Origin: JAJRVM01 sp041752115
Lineage (GTDB): Bacteria > Planctomycetota > Planctomycetia > Pirellulales > Pirellulaceae
Assembly (NCBI GenBank): GCA_041752115.1
Contig: JBGSHS010000360.1
Coordinates: forward strand, 1 to 64,000
DNA length: 64,000 nucleotides
Direction of reading: 5' to 3'
Of this stretch, positions 36,573 through 44,609 are shown one piece after another. Positions within the stretch are counted from its first letter, which is position 1, and every line of letters starts with the position of its first letter. The notes beneath the pieces are model-generated. The model was not told the DNA's origin, ran no database searches, and saw only the letters and a list, made by a program, of their open reading frames with translations. A program made the position numbers and the translations under genes.

Positions 36573-37463
36573 ATGAAGACGAATTGTCACCTCTCATTGC
36601 CGATTGCATGGATGCTGACGCTTATACCGGCCGCAGCGGGGAGCGAATTCCCGTCGGCCGCGACCAGTCCCCGCGCGCCGTACGCCGCGGCTGCGGAGTC
36701 CTCGCGTGCTGAACCGGCACCGCTTCCAGGCATCGTGCGGCCGGTACGTCAAGTGACGATGGCCGCACCACTGGAAGGGATGGTCATGACCCTCCAAGTC
36801 CAGGAAGGCCAACTGGTCCATGACGGTGATGTGCTGGCCACCATCGACAATCGAGTGGCTCAGGCTTCAGTCGATGTGGCGCGAGTGGCTGCCGACCGAT
36901 CGGCCGACCTGCAGCGAGCACGAGAGGAACTGAAATTCGCCGAGGATCTCCTCAATCGCCTGGTCGCTCTCAAGACTGCCAACGGCGGCTCCGAGTTTGA
37001 GTTGCTGGAAGCACGTACGAGGGCAGAGCAGGCCCGGGCATCTGTGGCGGCTGAGGAAGAGCGGCAGCGGGAGGCTGCCTGCCAGCTGGAGCTCGAACTG
37101 GCTCGGTTGGAAGCCCATAACATTCGTGCGCCGTTCGATGGAAGGATCCTGCGAATTCACGTCTACCCCGGAACGACGCTCACACGCGATGATCAGCTGC
37201 TGACGATCGTCCGACTCGAGGAACTGGAAGTGGATCTCCATCTTCCACTGTCACTGTACGATCGATTGGAGTCCGGACAGTCCTACTCCTTGATCGCAGG
37301 ACCTCCGCTGAATCGCCGTGTGCCCGCTCGCCTGACTTATGTCGCGCCATTGGTTGACTCCGCAACCCAGACCTTTCGTTCGGTATTCACGCTGGACAAC
37401 CGTGAACAGAAACTGCCAGCCGGATTCTCAGTGCAGTTGGATAGAGAGAGTTTGACGAGGTAG
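36573..37463 (+). CDS. HlyD/RND-type periplasmic adaptor protein
   Basis: This 296-residue protein has an N-terminal signal peptide (PIAWMLTLIPAAAGS). The membrane-fusion-protein layout follows: half-lipoyl segment AAPLEGMVMTLQVQEGQLV, an alpha-helical hairpin with coiled-coil character (about residues 95-170, rich in Ala/Glu/Arg), the return half-lipoyl IRAPFDGRILRIHVYPGTTL and a beta-barrel domain. It would bridge an inner-membrane exporter to the outer membrane. It lies 160 bp upstream of the RTX protein gene and is the first of three HlyD-type proteins in this cluster. Confidence 0.88.
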   Translation: MKTNCHLSLPIAWMLTLIPAAAGSEFPSAATSPRAPYAAAAESSRAEPAPLPGIVRPVRQVTMAAPLEGMVMTLQVQEGQLVHDGDVLATIDNRVAQASVDVARVAADRSADLQRAREELKFAEDLLNRLVALKTANGGSEFELLEARTRAEQARASVAAEEERQREAACQLELELARLEAHNIRAPFDGRILRIHVYPGTTLTRDDQLLTIVRLEELEVDLHLPLSLYDRLESGQSYSLIAGPPLNRRVPARLTYVAPLVDSATQTFRSVFTLDNREQKLPAGFSVQLDRESLTR

Positions 37464-37623
37464 GACCTCAAGCCGTCGCGACCTGCTGCTCGGATGCTCC
37501 ACGTCGCGTCCGTGAATGAACTTGACAGCATTTTCCGACCCCACCCGTCCAATCCTGAAGAAAATCCGATCCTAGCCTTTTCCACTCATCTGCTTTCGGC
37601 CTATCACAGAGGTCTCGCCTGTC

Positions 37624-40600
37624 ATGACAGACAACATCGTTCCCAATCGTGACTCCAATGATCCTTCCAAGCTGACGGCCACGTTGACGATTGACGCGTT
37701 GGAGAGCCGCATCCTCCTTTCAGCGACCTGGACCGATGCCGACACGGATAGCCCGCTCGACGGTTCTGCCGTGCACAAAGATCTCTTCTACGGATCGGAC
37801 CTGCGCGATGTCACCCATGCCCTGGACGGCAGCGATATTCTGTACGGCAAAGGCGGTGACGATCGCTTGTTTGGTGACGGCGGCAATGACGTGTTGCTCG
37901 GCGGCGACGGAAACGATTACCTGTACGGCGGTGACGGTAACGATCGGCTTGACGGCGGCACGGGCACCGACCGGCTCTACGGCGAGGGTGGTGATGACGC
38001 GTTGCTGGGCGGCGAGGGGAACGACTACCTGTACGGTGGAGCAGGCAGCGACAAATTCGATGGCGGCGCGGGCAACGACCAGCTCCGAGGCGATGCGGGT
38101 GACGATGCGTTGTACGGTGGCGAGGGGAACGATTATCTCAATGGCGGTGACGGCACTGACGCGCTCGACGGTGGCGTCGGTGATGACCGGCTCTACGGCG
38201 AGGGTGGCGATGACGCGCTGCTGGGCGGCGACGGGAACGATTCCCTGTACGGTGGTGACGGTAACGATCGGCTCGACGGCGGCGCGGGCAACGATCGGCT
38301 CTACGGCCATGGTGGTGACGACGCGTTGCTGGGTGGCGAGGGGAACGATTACCTGTACGGCGGCGACGGCACCGATCGGCTGGATGGCGGCGTAGGCAAT
38401 GACCGGCTCTACGGCGAGGGTGGTGATGACGCGTTGCTGGGCGGCGAGGGGAACGACTACCTGTACGGTGGAGCAGGCAGCGACAAACTCGATGGCGGCG
38501 CGGGCAACGATCGGCTCTACGGCCATGGTGGTGACGACGGGTTGCAGGGTGGCGAGGGGAACGATTCCCTGTACGGCGGCGACGGCACCGATCGGCTGGA
38601 TGGCGGCGTAGGCAATGACCGGCTCTACGGCGAGGGTGGTGACGACGCGTTGCAGGGTGGCGAGGGGAACGATTCCCTGTACGGTGGCGCAGGCAATGAC
38701 CAACTCGATGGCGGCGTGGGCAACGACCAGCTCCGAGGCGATGCGGGTGATGACGCACTGCGGGGCGGCGACGGAAGCGATACCCTATACGGTGGCGTGG
38801 GCAACGATCAGCTCGATGGCGGTGCGGGTAACGACCGGCTCCGAGGCGATGCGGGTGATGATGCGTTGTATGGTCGTGAGGGGAACGATTATCTCTATGG
38901 CGGTGACGGCACTGACTCGCTCGATGGCGGCGTCGGTGACGACCGGCTCTACGGCGAGGGTGGTGACGACGCGTTGCAGGGTGGCGAGGGGAACGATTCC
39001 CTGTACGGTGGCGCAGGCAATGACCAACTCGATGGCGGCGAGGGCAACGACCAGCTCCGAGGCGATGCGGGTGATGACGCACTGCGGGGCGGCGACGGAA
39101 ACGATACCCTGTACGGCGGCGTCGGCAACGATCAGCTCGATGGCGGTACGGGCAACGACCGGCTTTATGGTCAGGACGGCAATGACGTCATGGCGGGCGG
39201 TGCGGGCGACGATCAATTGGATGGTGGTGCAGGTAATGATGTGATCGACGCGGGAGCAGGCGACAATCGAGTCGTTGGTGGGCTGGGGGACGACATTATT
39301 CACGCGGGAGACGGCAACGATGTTGTTAATGCTGGAGCCGGAAATGACACAGTGCACTACTATGGCGGCAACGATCGTATCGATGTTGGCACTGGCGACG
39401 ACGTGGTGGTTGTGCACAAGGGGCATGACGGTGACACGCTGGTCATCACTGGTGGCGGAGCGGGCGATGTGCTTGACCTGTCAGCGTATCGTACAGAGCA
39501 GGTGACGATCGACGGCGCTCGTATCACCGTACAGTTGGTGGAGGGTGGTTCGTTCACGATTACCGCACGGGGATTTGAAGAAATCATCACGACCGATGTT
39601 CCGCCCGTCGTCGCATTTGCGGGAGCCGACATGGAGGCAGTGGAGGGAGCGAAGGTCGGCTTGCAGGCGACCGCTGCGACGGCTGCTCCAGTGGATTTTT
39701 CTGCCGTTGAGATCGAATCGTACGGCGGCGGCTCACAGGATATCAAAGCAGCGGTAACTGTCGAAGGTGACGGTGCGATTCTCCACATTCAGGGCAACGG
39801 GTGGAAAGCCATCGAACTCCCGTACACTGTGACGCAGAACACGGTGTTGGAGTTTGATTTCCGCAGTGATGTGGAAGGCGAAATTCACGGCATCGGATTC
39901 GACAATAACAACGACCTCAGTCCCGAGACGACGTTCAAGTTGTCTGGCACCCAGGATTGGGGCATTACCGAGTACGAGAGCTATGAAACCTCCGATGGCT
40001 GGGTTCATTATCGCATCAAGGTAGGTGAGCACTTCACGGGCCAGTTCGACCGATTGGTCTTTGCCAATGACCATGATGTGGCAAACGCCCAGGGCGAGAG
40101 TCTGTATCAGAACCTGCGCGTCTATGAAGCTGATTCGGTGAGCGCCGGACTCCAATACAGCTGGCAACAGCTCTCGGGACCCGAAGTCGTCCTGAGTGAC
40201 GCGAATTCGTCCGCTCCAACCTTCGTGGCTCCTCAAGTCGATCAGGACACGGAACTGGTCTTTCAGGTGACAGTCACCGACGGATTTGCCGTGTCGACCG
40301 ATACCGTCAGCGTGCGAATCGACAACATTCTCGAGCCTCAGTGGACTGTCGATGCCGGTTCCGATGCGGAATTGATCGAGGGAGCGACGGTGACGCTGGA
40401 TGCCAGCTACACGTCCGCTCTGAAGTTCAGTGAATCGGACGTTGAATCGTACGGAGGCGCGCAGGATATCGGGGCAGTCGTAACCGTCGAGGACGGTGGA
40501 GCCACCCTCCACCTGGAAGGAAACGGCTGGAAACGGATCGATCTGCCGTATGCGGTCACGGCAGACACGATCCTGGAGTTCGATTTCCGTAGTACCAGTG

Positions 40601-41748
40601 AAGGCGAGATCCACGGGATCGGTTTCGACCGCGATAACGACATCAGTCCCGAAACGACCTTCCAACTGTTCGGCACTCAAGCGTGGGGGCGGAACGTTGC
40701 GGAAAAATACGACGGCGAGGCTGGCCAATGGCAGCACTACAAGATCCGTGTCGGCGACTACTTCAAGGGTGAGTTCGATTATCTCGTGTTCGTCAACGAC
40801 CACGACGTTTCGCGGCCGGATTCCGAGAGTCTGTTCAGCAACCTGCGCGTGTACGAAGATACCCCCGCGGCACAGCCGCAATTTCAGTGGGTCCAACTGG
40901 GCGGTCCGACCGTCGAACTGATCGATCCTCAATCGGCCACGCTCCAGTTCGTGGGGCCGACCGTAACGGAGAACACTCAGTTGGTGTTTCAGGTGACGTT
41001 GAATGCCGGTCATCAGACGGTAACCGATACGGTCGCGATCACGATCGTCAACGACCCTGCGAACGATCCAGTGATCGTTGAAGACCCAGTGATTGTTGAA
41101 GACCCGGTGATCATCAGCGATCCCGCCAATGCCAGCGAATCCGTGACGGATCGCGTGGTCGATTCTGTCGAAGAGAAGACGTCGGCGGGTGGGGAGTCCG
41201 AGGTGGATACTCCTGTGTCGGACGAGATGGCCGGACCGGCCGCGGCAATAGCGGACGCAGAATTCACAGAGGAGCACTCCGTGGGGCACGAGTTTGACTG
41301 GAACGAGGAAGTGTTTGCTGAGTTGACGGGTGAGACGCCGTTCGGATTTGCCGATCCGCTGCAGACGCTCGATCAGGCCTCGGACCTTGTTCATTTCGGT
41401 CTGAGCGACGGAGGTGAAGTGAGTGGCATACCGGTATTGCGGGATGTGGTGCTGTTGGGGGATCGCTACGACGATCTCTCTCCGGAACCGGAGCCGTTGC
41501 CCAATCAGTTGAGCGACTTGCGACTGGTACGTGATTCTGACGAGGTCGTGGGACAGGATGGTTCCCTGGAGGTGAGTGATCCATCTGTGATGCCATCGTC
41601 AGAGAGTGACGATGTGGCGGGAGACGGTGGAGCCGTATCGTCGGTTCTTTCCGAGGCGGGTAGGGGGTCCACCGGTTTTGCGGCACTGTGGGGATTGGTC
41701 CGCGGCTTGGCCGGGACTCGGGGGAGCCAGGTGAAGGACGAAGCGTAG
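37624..41748 (+). CDS. LEPR-XLL-type secreted RTX repeat protein
   Basis: This 1374-residue protein has no classical signal peptide; instead residues 21-31 read ALESRILLSAT, a variant of the LEPR-XLL N-terminal motif of very large planctomycete surface proteins. Residues from about 79 to 600 contain 58 RTX nonapeptides by my count (GGxGxDxLx), expected to bind calcium as a parallel beta-roll. Two homologous modules of about 230 residues follow (shared cores ESYGG-QDI, EGEIHGIGFD, RLVFANDHDV or YLVFVNDHDV, SL-NLRVYE), each ending in a PKD/cadherin-like QLSGPEVVL or QLGGPTVEL strand. Then come a DP-V-VEDP repeat and an acidic tail. Signal and RTX type fit Ca-dependent secretion as an adhesin or S-layer-like protein, presumably by the flanking HlyD-containing genes. 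AGAGG precedes the ATG. Confidence 0.9.
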   Translation: MTDNIVPNRDSNDPSKLTATLTIDALESRILLSATWTDADTDSPLDGSAVHKDLFYGSDLRDVTHALDGSDILYGKGGDDRLFGDGGNDVLLGGDGNDYLYGGDGNDRLDGGTGTDRLYGEGGDDALLGGEGNDYLYGGAGSDKFDGGAGNDQLRGDAGDDALYGGEGNDYLNGGDGTDALDGGVGDDRLYGEGGDDALLGGDGNDSLYGGDGNDRLDGGAGNDRLYGHGGDDALLGGEGNDYLYGGDGTDRLDGGVGNDRLYGEGGDDALLGGEGNDYLYGGAGSDKLDGGAGNDRLYGHGGDDGLQGGEGNDSLYGGDGTDRLDGGVGNDRLYGEGGDDALQGGEGNDSLYGGAGNDQLDGGVGNDQLRGDAGDDALRGGDGSDTLYGGVGNDQLDGGAGNDRLRGDAGDDALYGREGNDYLYGGDGTDSLDGGVGDDRLYGEGGDDALQGGEGNDSLYGGAGNDQLDGGEGNDQLRGDAGDDALRGGDGNDTLYGGVGNDQLDGGTGNDRLYGQDGNDVMAGGAGDDQLDGGAGNDVIDAGAGDNRVVGGLGDDIIHAGDGNDVVNAGAGNDTVHYYGGNDRIDVGTGDDVVVVHKGHDGDTLVITGGGAGDVLDLSAYRTEQVTIDGARITVQLVEGGSFTITARGFEEIITTDVPPVVAFAGADMEAVEGAKVGLQATAATAAPVDFSAVEIESYGGGSQDIKAAVTVEGDGAILHIQGNGWKAIELPYTVTQNTVLEFDFRSDVEGEIHGIGFDNNNDLSPETTFKLSGTQDWGITEYESYETSDGWVHYRIKVGEHFTGQFDRLVFANDHDVANAQGESLYQNLRVYEADSVSAGLQYSWQQLSGPEVVLSDANSSAPTFVAPQVDQDTELVFQVTVTDGFAVSTDTVSVRIDNILEPQWTVDAGSDAELIEGATVTLDASYTSALKFSESDVESYGGAQDIGAVVTVEDGGATLHLEGNGWKRIDLPYAVTADTILEFDFRSTSEGEIHGIGFDRDNDISPETTFQLFGTQAWGRNVAEKYDGEAGQWQHYKIRVGDYFKGEFDYLVFVNDHDVSRPDSESLFSNLRVYEDTPAAQPQFQWVQLGGPTVELIDPQSATLQFVGPTVTENTQLVFQVTLNAGHQTVTDTVAITIVNDPANDPVIVEDPVIVEDPVIISDPANASESVTDRVVDSVEEKTSAGGESEVDTPVSDEMAGPAAAIADAEFTEEHSVGHEFDWNEEVFAELTGETPFGFADPLQTLDQASDLVHFGLSDGGEVSGIPVLRDVVLLGDRYDDLSPEPEPLPNQLSDLRLVRDSDEVVGQDGSLEVSDPSVMPSSESDDVAGDGGAVSSVLSEAGRGSTGFAALWGLVRGLAGTRGSQVKDEA
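37858..39400 (+). repeat. RTX-coding tandem repeat tract with about 108-bp higher-order units
   Basis: DNA coding for the nonapeptides is made of 27-bp units grouped in near-identical blocks of four (about 108 bp). For example, the 37981 and 38401 blocks are almost the same sequence. The similarity at DNA level, not only protein level, points to recent expansion or gene conversion. Confidence 0.85.
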
Positions 41749-41776
41749 TGTCTTGTCCAAGCTGAGAATCGGGGTG

Positions 41777-41795
41777 GCACTGGCTCTGCCAGTGC
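41777..41795. repeat. REP-like palindrome
   Basis: GCACTGGC-TCT-GCCAGTGC is a perfect 8-bp stem with a 3-base loop. Located about 30 bp after the RTX stop codon, it may also end transcription. Confidence 0.7.
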
Positions 41796-41853
41796 TTGTC
41801 CTGGGACTGCGTCATCCAATGACACTGGCCGAGCGAGTGCCATCCGAACCCAG

Positions 41854-41872
41854 GCACTGGCACAGCCAGTGC
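41854..41872. repeat. REP-like palindrome
   Basis: GCACTGGC-ACA-GCCAGTGC has the same stem as at 41777 with a different loop. A related copy lies at 48364-48380. Confidence 0.7.
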
Positions 41873-42168
41873 TACGCGAGCGCACGACGGAGCTTTGATC
41901 CAGCCGTAGTGACGCTGATTGAGTCGGCATCCGGGCGGCCTGACGGCACTAGCGAGGATGCGATTGCAGCGGCAGATACGATTGTACGCCTGTCGATTCG
42001 TCACCCGCGAGCGCGCGATTTGCGTCCTACACTTCCTAAGAGGGCAGAGTGGTGCCCCCTTTGGCGGCGCAGCGCGATCGCTCGACGGGCGCCTCAGGAG
42101 CCAGCACGGGGTATAAGGGTGACGTCACCTACGGGTGGTGTCGCCTGCCAGGAATGAGGAGCAGGAGA

Positions 42169-42570
42169 ATGTCACTAACGACGCAAGAAGCGCTGGAGGC
42201 GATGGCTGAGATCGAACAGAGTACGCCTCAGCAGCTCAAGAAGATGCGGTCATACGCTCGCATTGCGGTGCGTGCAAAGGTCATCGCGCAGCCGGCGAAT
42301 TCGAGTGCCCGCAACGGATTTCAAACTCAAGGAGTGCTCGGTGACATCTCCCGAGGTGGCTGCCTGATCCTGTATTCTGATCCACTCCTGGTCGGCGACA
42401 TCTATCGCCTGTCGTTTGATCGCAGCGTATTGAATCTGGAACCGATCTTCGCTCGTTGCCTCCGCTGCCGTCTGGTACGAGAAGACGCCTTTGAAGCGGG
42501 ATTCAGTTTCTTCCACCCCATCGATCTATCCGGGCTGGAACGAAATAGCGAAGGCGAGTTATTCGACTGA
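42169..42570 (+). CDS. PilZ-domain protein
   Basis: This 133-residue protein has an N-terminal helical part and a PilZ domain from about residue 27 (RSYARIAVRAKVIAQ). The diagnostic DISRGGCLI comes near residue 65, followed by beta strands (YRLSFDRSVLNL, RCLRCRLVREDAFEAGFSFF). PilZ domains bind cyclic di-GMP through an RxxxR motif and D/N-x-S-x-x-G; the second motif is clear, the first is approximate. ATG 42169 has GAGGAG seven bases upstream. Its position between the RTX gene and the two HlyD fusion genes suggests c-di-GMP control of the exported protein (inference). Confidence 0.8.
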   Translation: MSLTTQEALEAMAEIEQSTPQQLKKMRSYARIAVRAKVIAQPANSSARNGFQTQGVLGDISRGGCLILYSDPLLVGDIYRLSFDRSVLNLEPIFARCLRCRLVREDAFEAGFSFFHPIDLSGLERNSEGELFD

Positions 42571-42716
42571 GGCGTCGAGATCATGTGAGTCGCCGGAATA
42601 CCTCACTCGATAAGGACCAGACAGCAGCTGACCAAGACGATTATCCCTCCTGCACTGCACTCCAACGTTCACGCCGATCGACCGCACACACTCCCCAACC
42701 TTACCTGGCTCGCTCC

Positions 42717-44594
42717 ATGACTACGGCCCATGTCACTGCAACGGAAAGCACGCCTGCCGATTCGCGTCGTCGGGAGCCTGACGTATTTCCACGATTGGCA
42801 GAGCTGGCGCAGCAGTATCGGGCCCCTACCGGCTTCTACCGCGCATCACTCGACGTACTTGCCACTCACTTCCGCAGCCATGTGAGTGCGATGCATGTCT
42901 GTCAACCGTCAGCGTCCTTGGACGAAAAGTACGCCACCGGGCAGTATAGCGAAGGGGCCTGGCAGCGGCTGTTGCAGTCCATCATTCTTGAATCGCAGGC
43001 CGATGAACGAGCGATCGCCAGGCTCTATGATATCGACGGCACGAGACAGCGCATTGCCATACTGGCTGTGCCGCTGCACGACGAGCAGAAGTACCGTGGC
43101 GCGTGTGCCCTGGTGGTCGATTGTCGCGATCGCCGGGACGCGGAGGCAAAGCTGTTCGAGCTGCGCACGCTCTTCGTGTTGATCTGCCAGCTGGCATCCA
43201 GCATCCGACCTGTGTACGAGCGAGCGGGCGGTGGCGCAGATTCGCAGCGAGCGCTCGCACGAGCCGCTCGATTCGGCTCAGTTACCGAACTGGCATTTGC
43301 CATCACCAATGGCATGAAGACCAAGTTTCAATGCGACCAGGTTGCCTTGGGGAAGGTACGGGGCGGTTCGATCCGTCTGTGGTCGCTCTCCGGCATGGAC
43401 GGATTGTACCCCCGCAGCCCGGGCAGTCGCTTGATTTGCCAGGCCATGGAGGAGTGTGTCGATAGCGGCCGGACGATCTACTCACGTGCCAGTAACGATT
43501 GGTCTGCATCGGAGCTTCGGCAGGATTATCGTCTGCATCGCCAGTGGCGCACGGCGATTGGAGACGCGGCGGTGGCGTCGATTCCACTGCTGGTCGACCA
43601 GCAGTGTGTAGCGGTCCTCAGCGTCACGCGTCCGGGAAGTGTCGGATTTCGCGGCGGCGAACTGGAGGAGATCGAGCAGTTGGTGAGCGCCTACGCGCCG
43701 GCTCTTCAGTTGGTCGAGCGGGCAACCCGCGGGTGGCTCGCCCAGACTCGTGACACCGTGCGGGAAGGGCTGTTGTGGCTGGTGGCCCGCAACTGCTGGG
43801 GACGACGCGTGACCGCCCTGGCTGTCGTAGCGCTGGTCACCTGGTTCTGCTTTGGCACGATCGACTATCACGTCTCGACGCCCTGTCAGTTGAAGCCGAG
43901 CAGACTGCTGCACTGTGCGGCTCCCTTCGAAGGCATCCTGCGGACGGCGCATGTCGACGTGGGGGATGTTGTCGAAGAGGGACAGTTGCTGTTTGCCATG
44001 GACACCCGCGATCTGGAACTGCAGCGTCAGGAGCTGCAGTCGGAACTGGCCGTGCTGGAACTGGAGATCAGTCAGGCGGCGGCCAGTCAGCAACTTGAAC
44101 CCGCGGCCCTGGCCCGTGCGAAGATGCAGGTGGCTCAAGCGAAGCTCTCCGGCATCGAACGGCGCATCGAACTGGCGGAAGTGCGAGCACCTGCCGACGG
44201 CACGATCATGGCGGGGGATATTGAGCAGCGGGAGGGGGACATGGTGAGGTTGGGAGACCCGCTGCTGGAGTTCGCTCCCCATGGATCGTGGGAAGTCGAC
44301 CTGCAGGTGCGCAGTTCTGACGCGCAACTGGTTTCGGCCGGCCAGACCGGGCGCTTTGCCACGCTCGCTCGACCCGATCAGACCGTCGCCTGCCGAGTGC
44401 AACGAGTCGAGCCTGCCGCGACGGTGGCTGGTGGGAAGAGCGTTTACGTGGCCCGCGCGGAGATCGAATCGGGGCCGGATTGGAGCCTGGCCGGCATGGA
44501 CGGTATGGCCACGATCGAAGTGGGCAAGCGACGTGTCTGGTGGGTTGTGCTGCACCGAGCACTCGACTACTTGAGACTGCATTTCTGGGTGTGA
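42717..44594 (+). CDS. GAF-domain / transmembrane / HlyD-type fusion protein
   Basis: This 625-residue protein has cytoplasmic N-terminal GAF-like sensory regions (clearest about 180-340: GSVTELAFAITNGMKTKFQ, IPLLVDQQCVAVLSV). One transmembrane helix follows near 365-380 (VTALAVVALVTWFCFGTIDY). A HlyD-type adaptor completes it (AAPFEGILRTAHVDVGDVVEEG, coiled hairpin, RAPADGTIMAGD, beta-barrel). The layout is a sensor joined directly to an export adaptor. ATG 42717 is chosen; the frame is open to a GTG at 42585. It ends 15 bp before the M50/HlyD gene, so the two are surely cotranscribed. Confidence 0.85.
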   Translation: MTTAHVTATESTPADSRRREPDVFPRLAELAQQYRAPTGFYRASLDVLATHFRSHVSAMHVCQPSASLDEKYATGQYSEGAWQRLLQSIILESQADERAIARLYDIDGTRQRIAILAVPLHDEQKYRGACALVVDCRDRRDAEAKLFELRTLFVLICQLASSIRPVYERAGGGADSQRALARAARFGSVTELAFAITNGMKTKFQCDQVALGKVRGGSIRLWSLSGMDGLYPRSPGSRLICQAMEECVDSGRTIYSRASNDWSASELRQDYRLHRQWRTAIGDAAVASIPLLVDQQCVAVLSVTRPGSVGFRGGELEEIEQLVSAYAPALQLVERATRGWLAQTRDTVREGLLWLVARNCWGRRVTALAVVALVTWFCFGTIDYHVSTPCQLKPSRLLHCAAPFEGILRTAHVDVGDVVEEGQLLFAMDTRDLELQRQELQSELAVLELEISQAAASQQLEPAALARAKMQVAQAKLSGIERRIELAEVRAPADGTIMAGDIEQREGDMVRLGDPLLEFAPHGSWEVDLQVRSSDAQLVSAGQTGRFATLARPDQTVACRVQRVEPAATVAGGKSVYVARAEIESGPDWSLAGMDGMATIEVGKRRVWWVVLHRALDYLRLHFWV

Positions 44595-44609
44595 TTCTCG
44601 AGGACTGAT

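Larger units (their letters stand above)
41749..42168. other. Non-coding stretch with REP-like palindromes
   Basis: These 420 bases after the RTX gene hold two short palindromes (41777-41795 and 41854-41872), which could act as terminators. No gene is seen. Confidence 0.45.

Noticed and set aside
36573..37463. Part of a classical RND efflux pump
   Set aside because: No RND transporter gene is adjacent; its neighbours fit an RTX export cluster better.
38138..39082. His/Arg-rich 314-residue open frame opposite the RTX gene
   Set aside because: It is the reverse-complement shadow of the repetitive Gly/Asp coding sequence.
39733..41394. 553-residue open frame opposite the RTX protein tail
   Set aside because: Antisense to a clearly coding region with duplicated modules; its composition lacks domain motifs.
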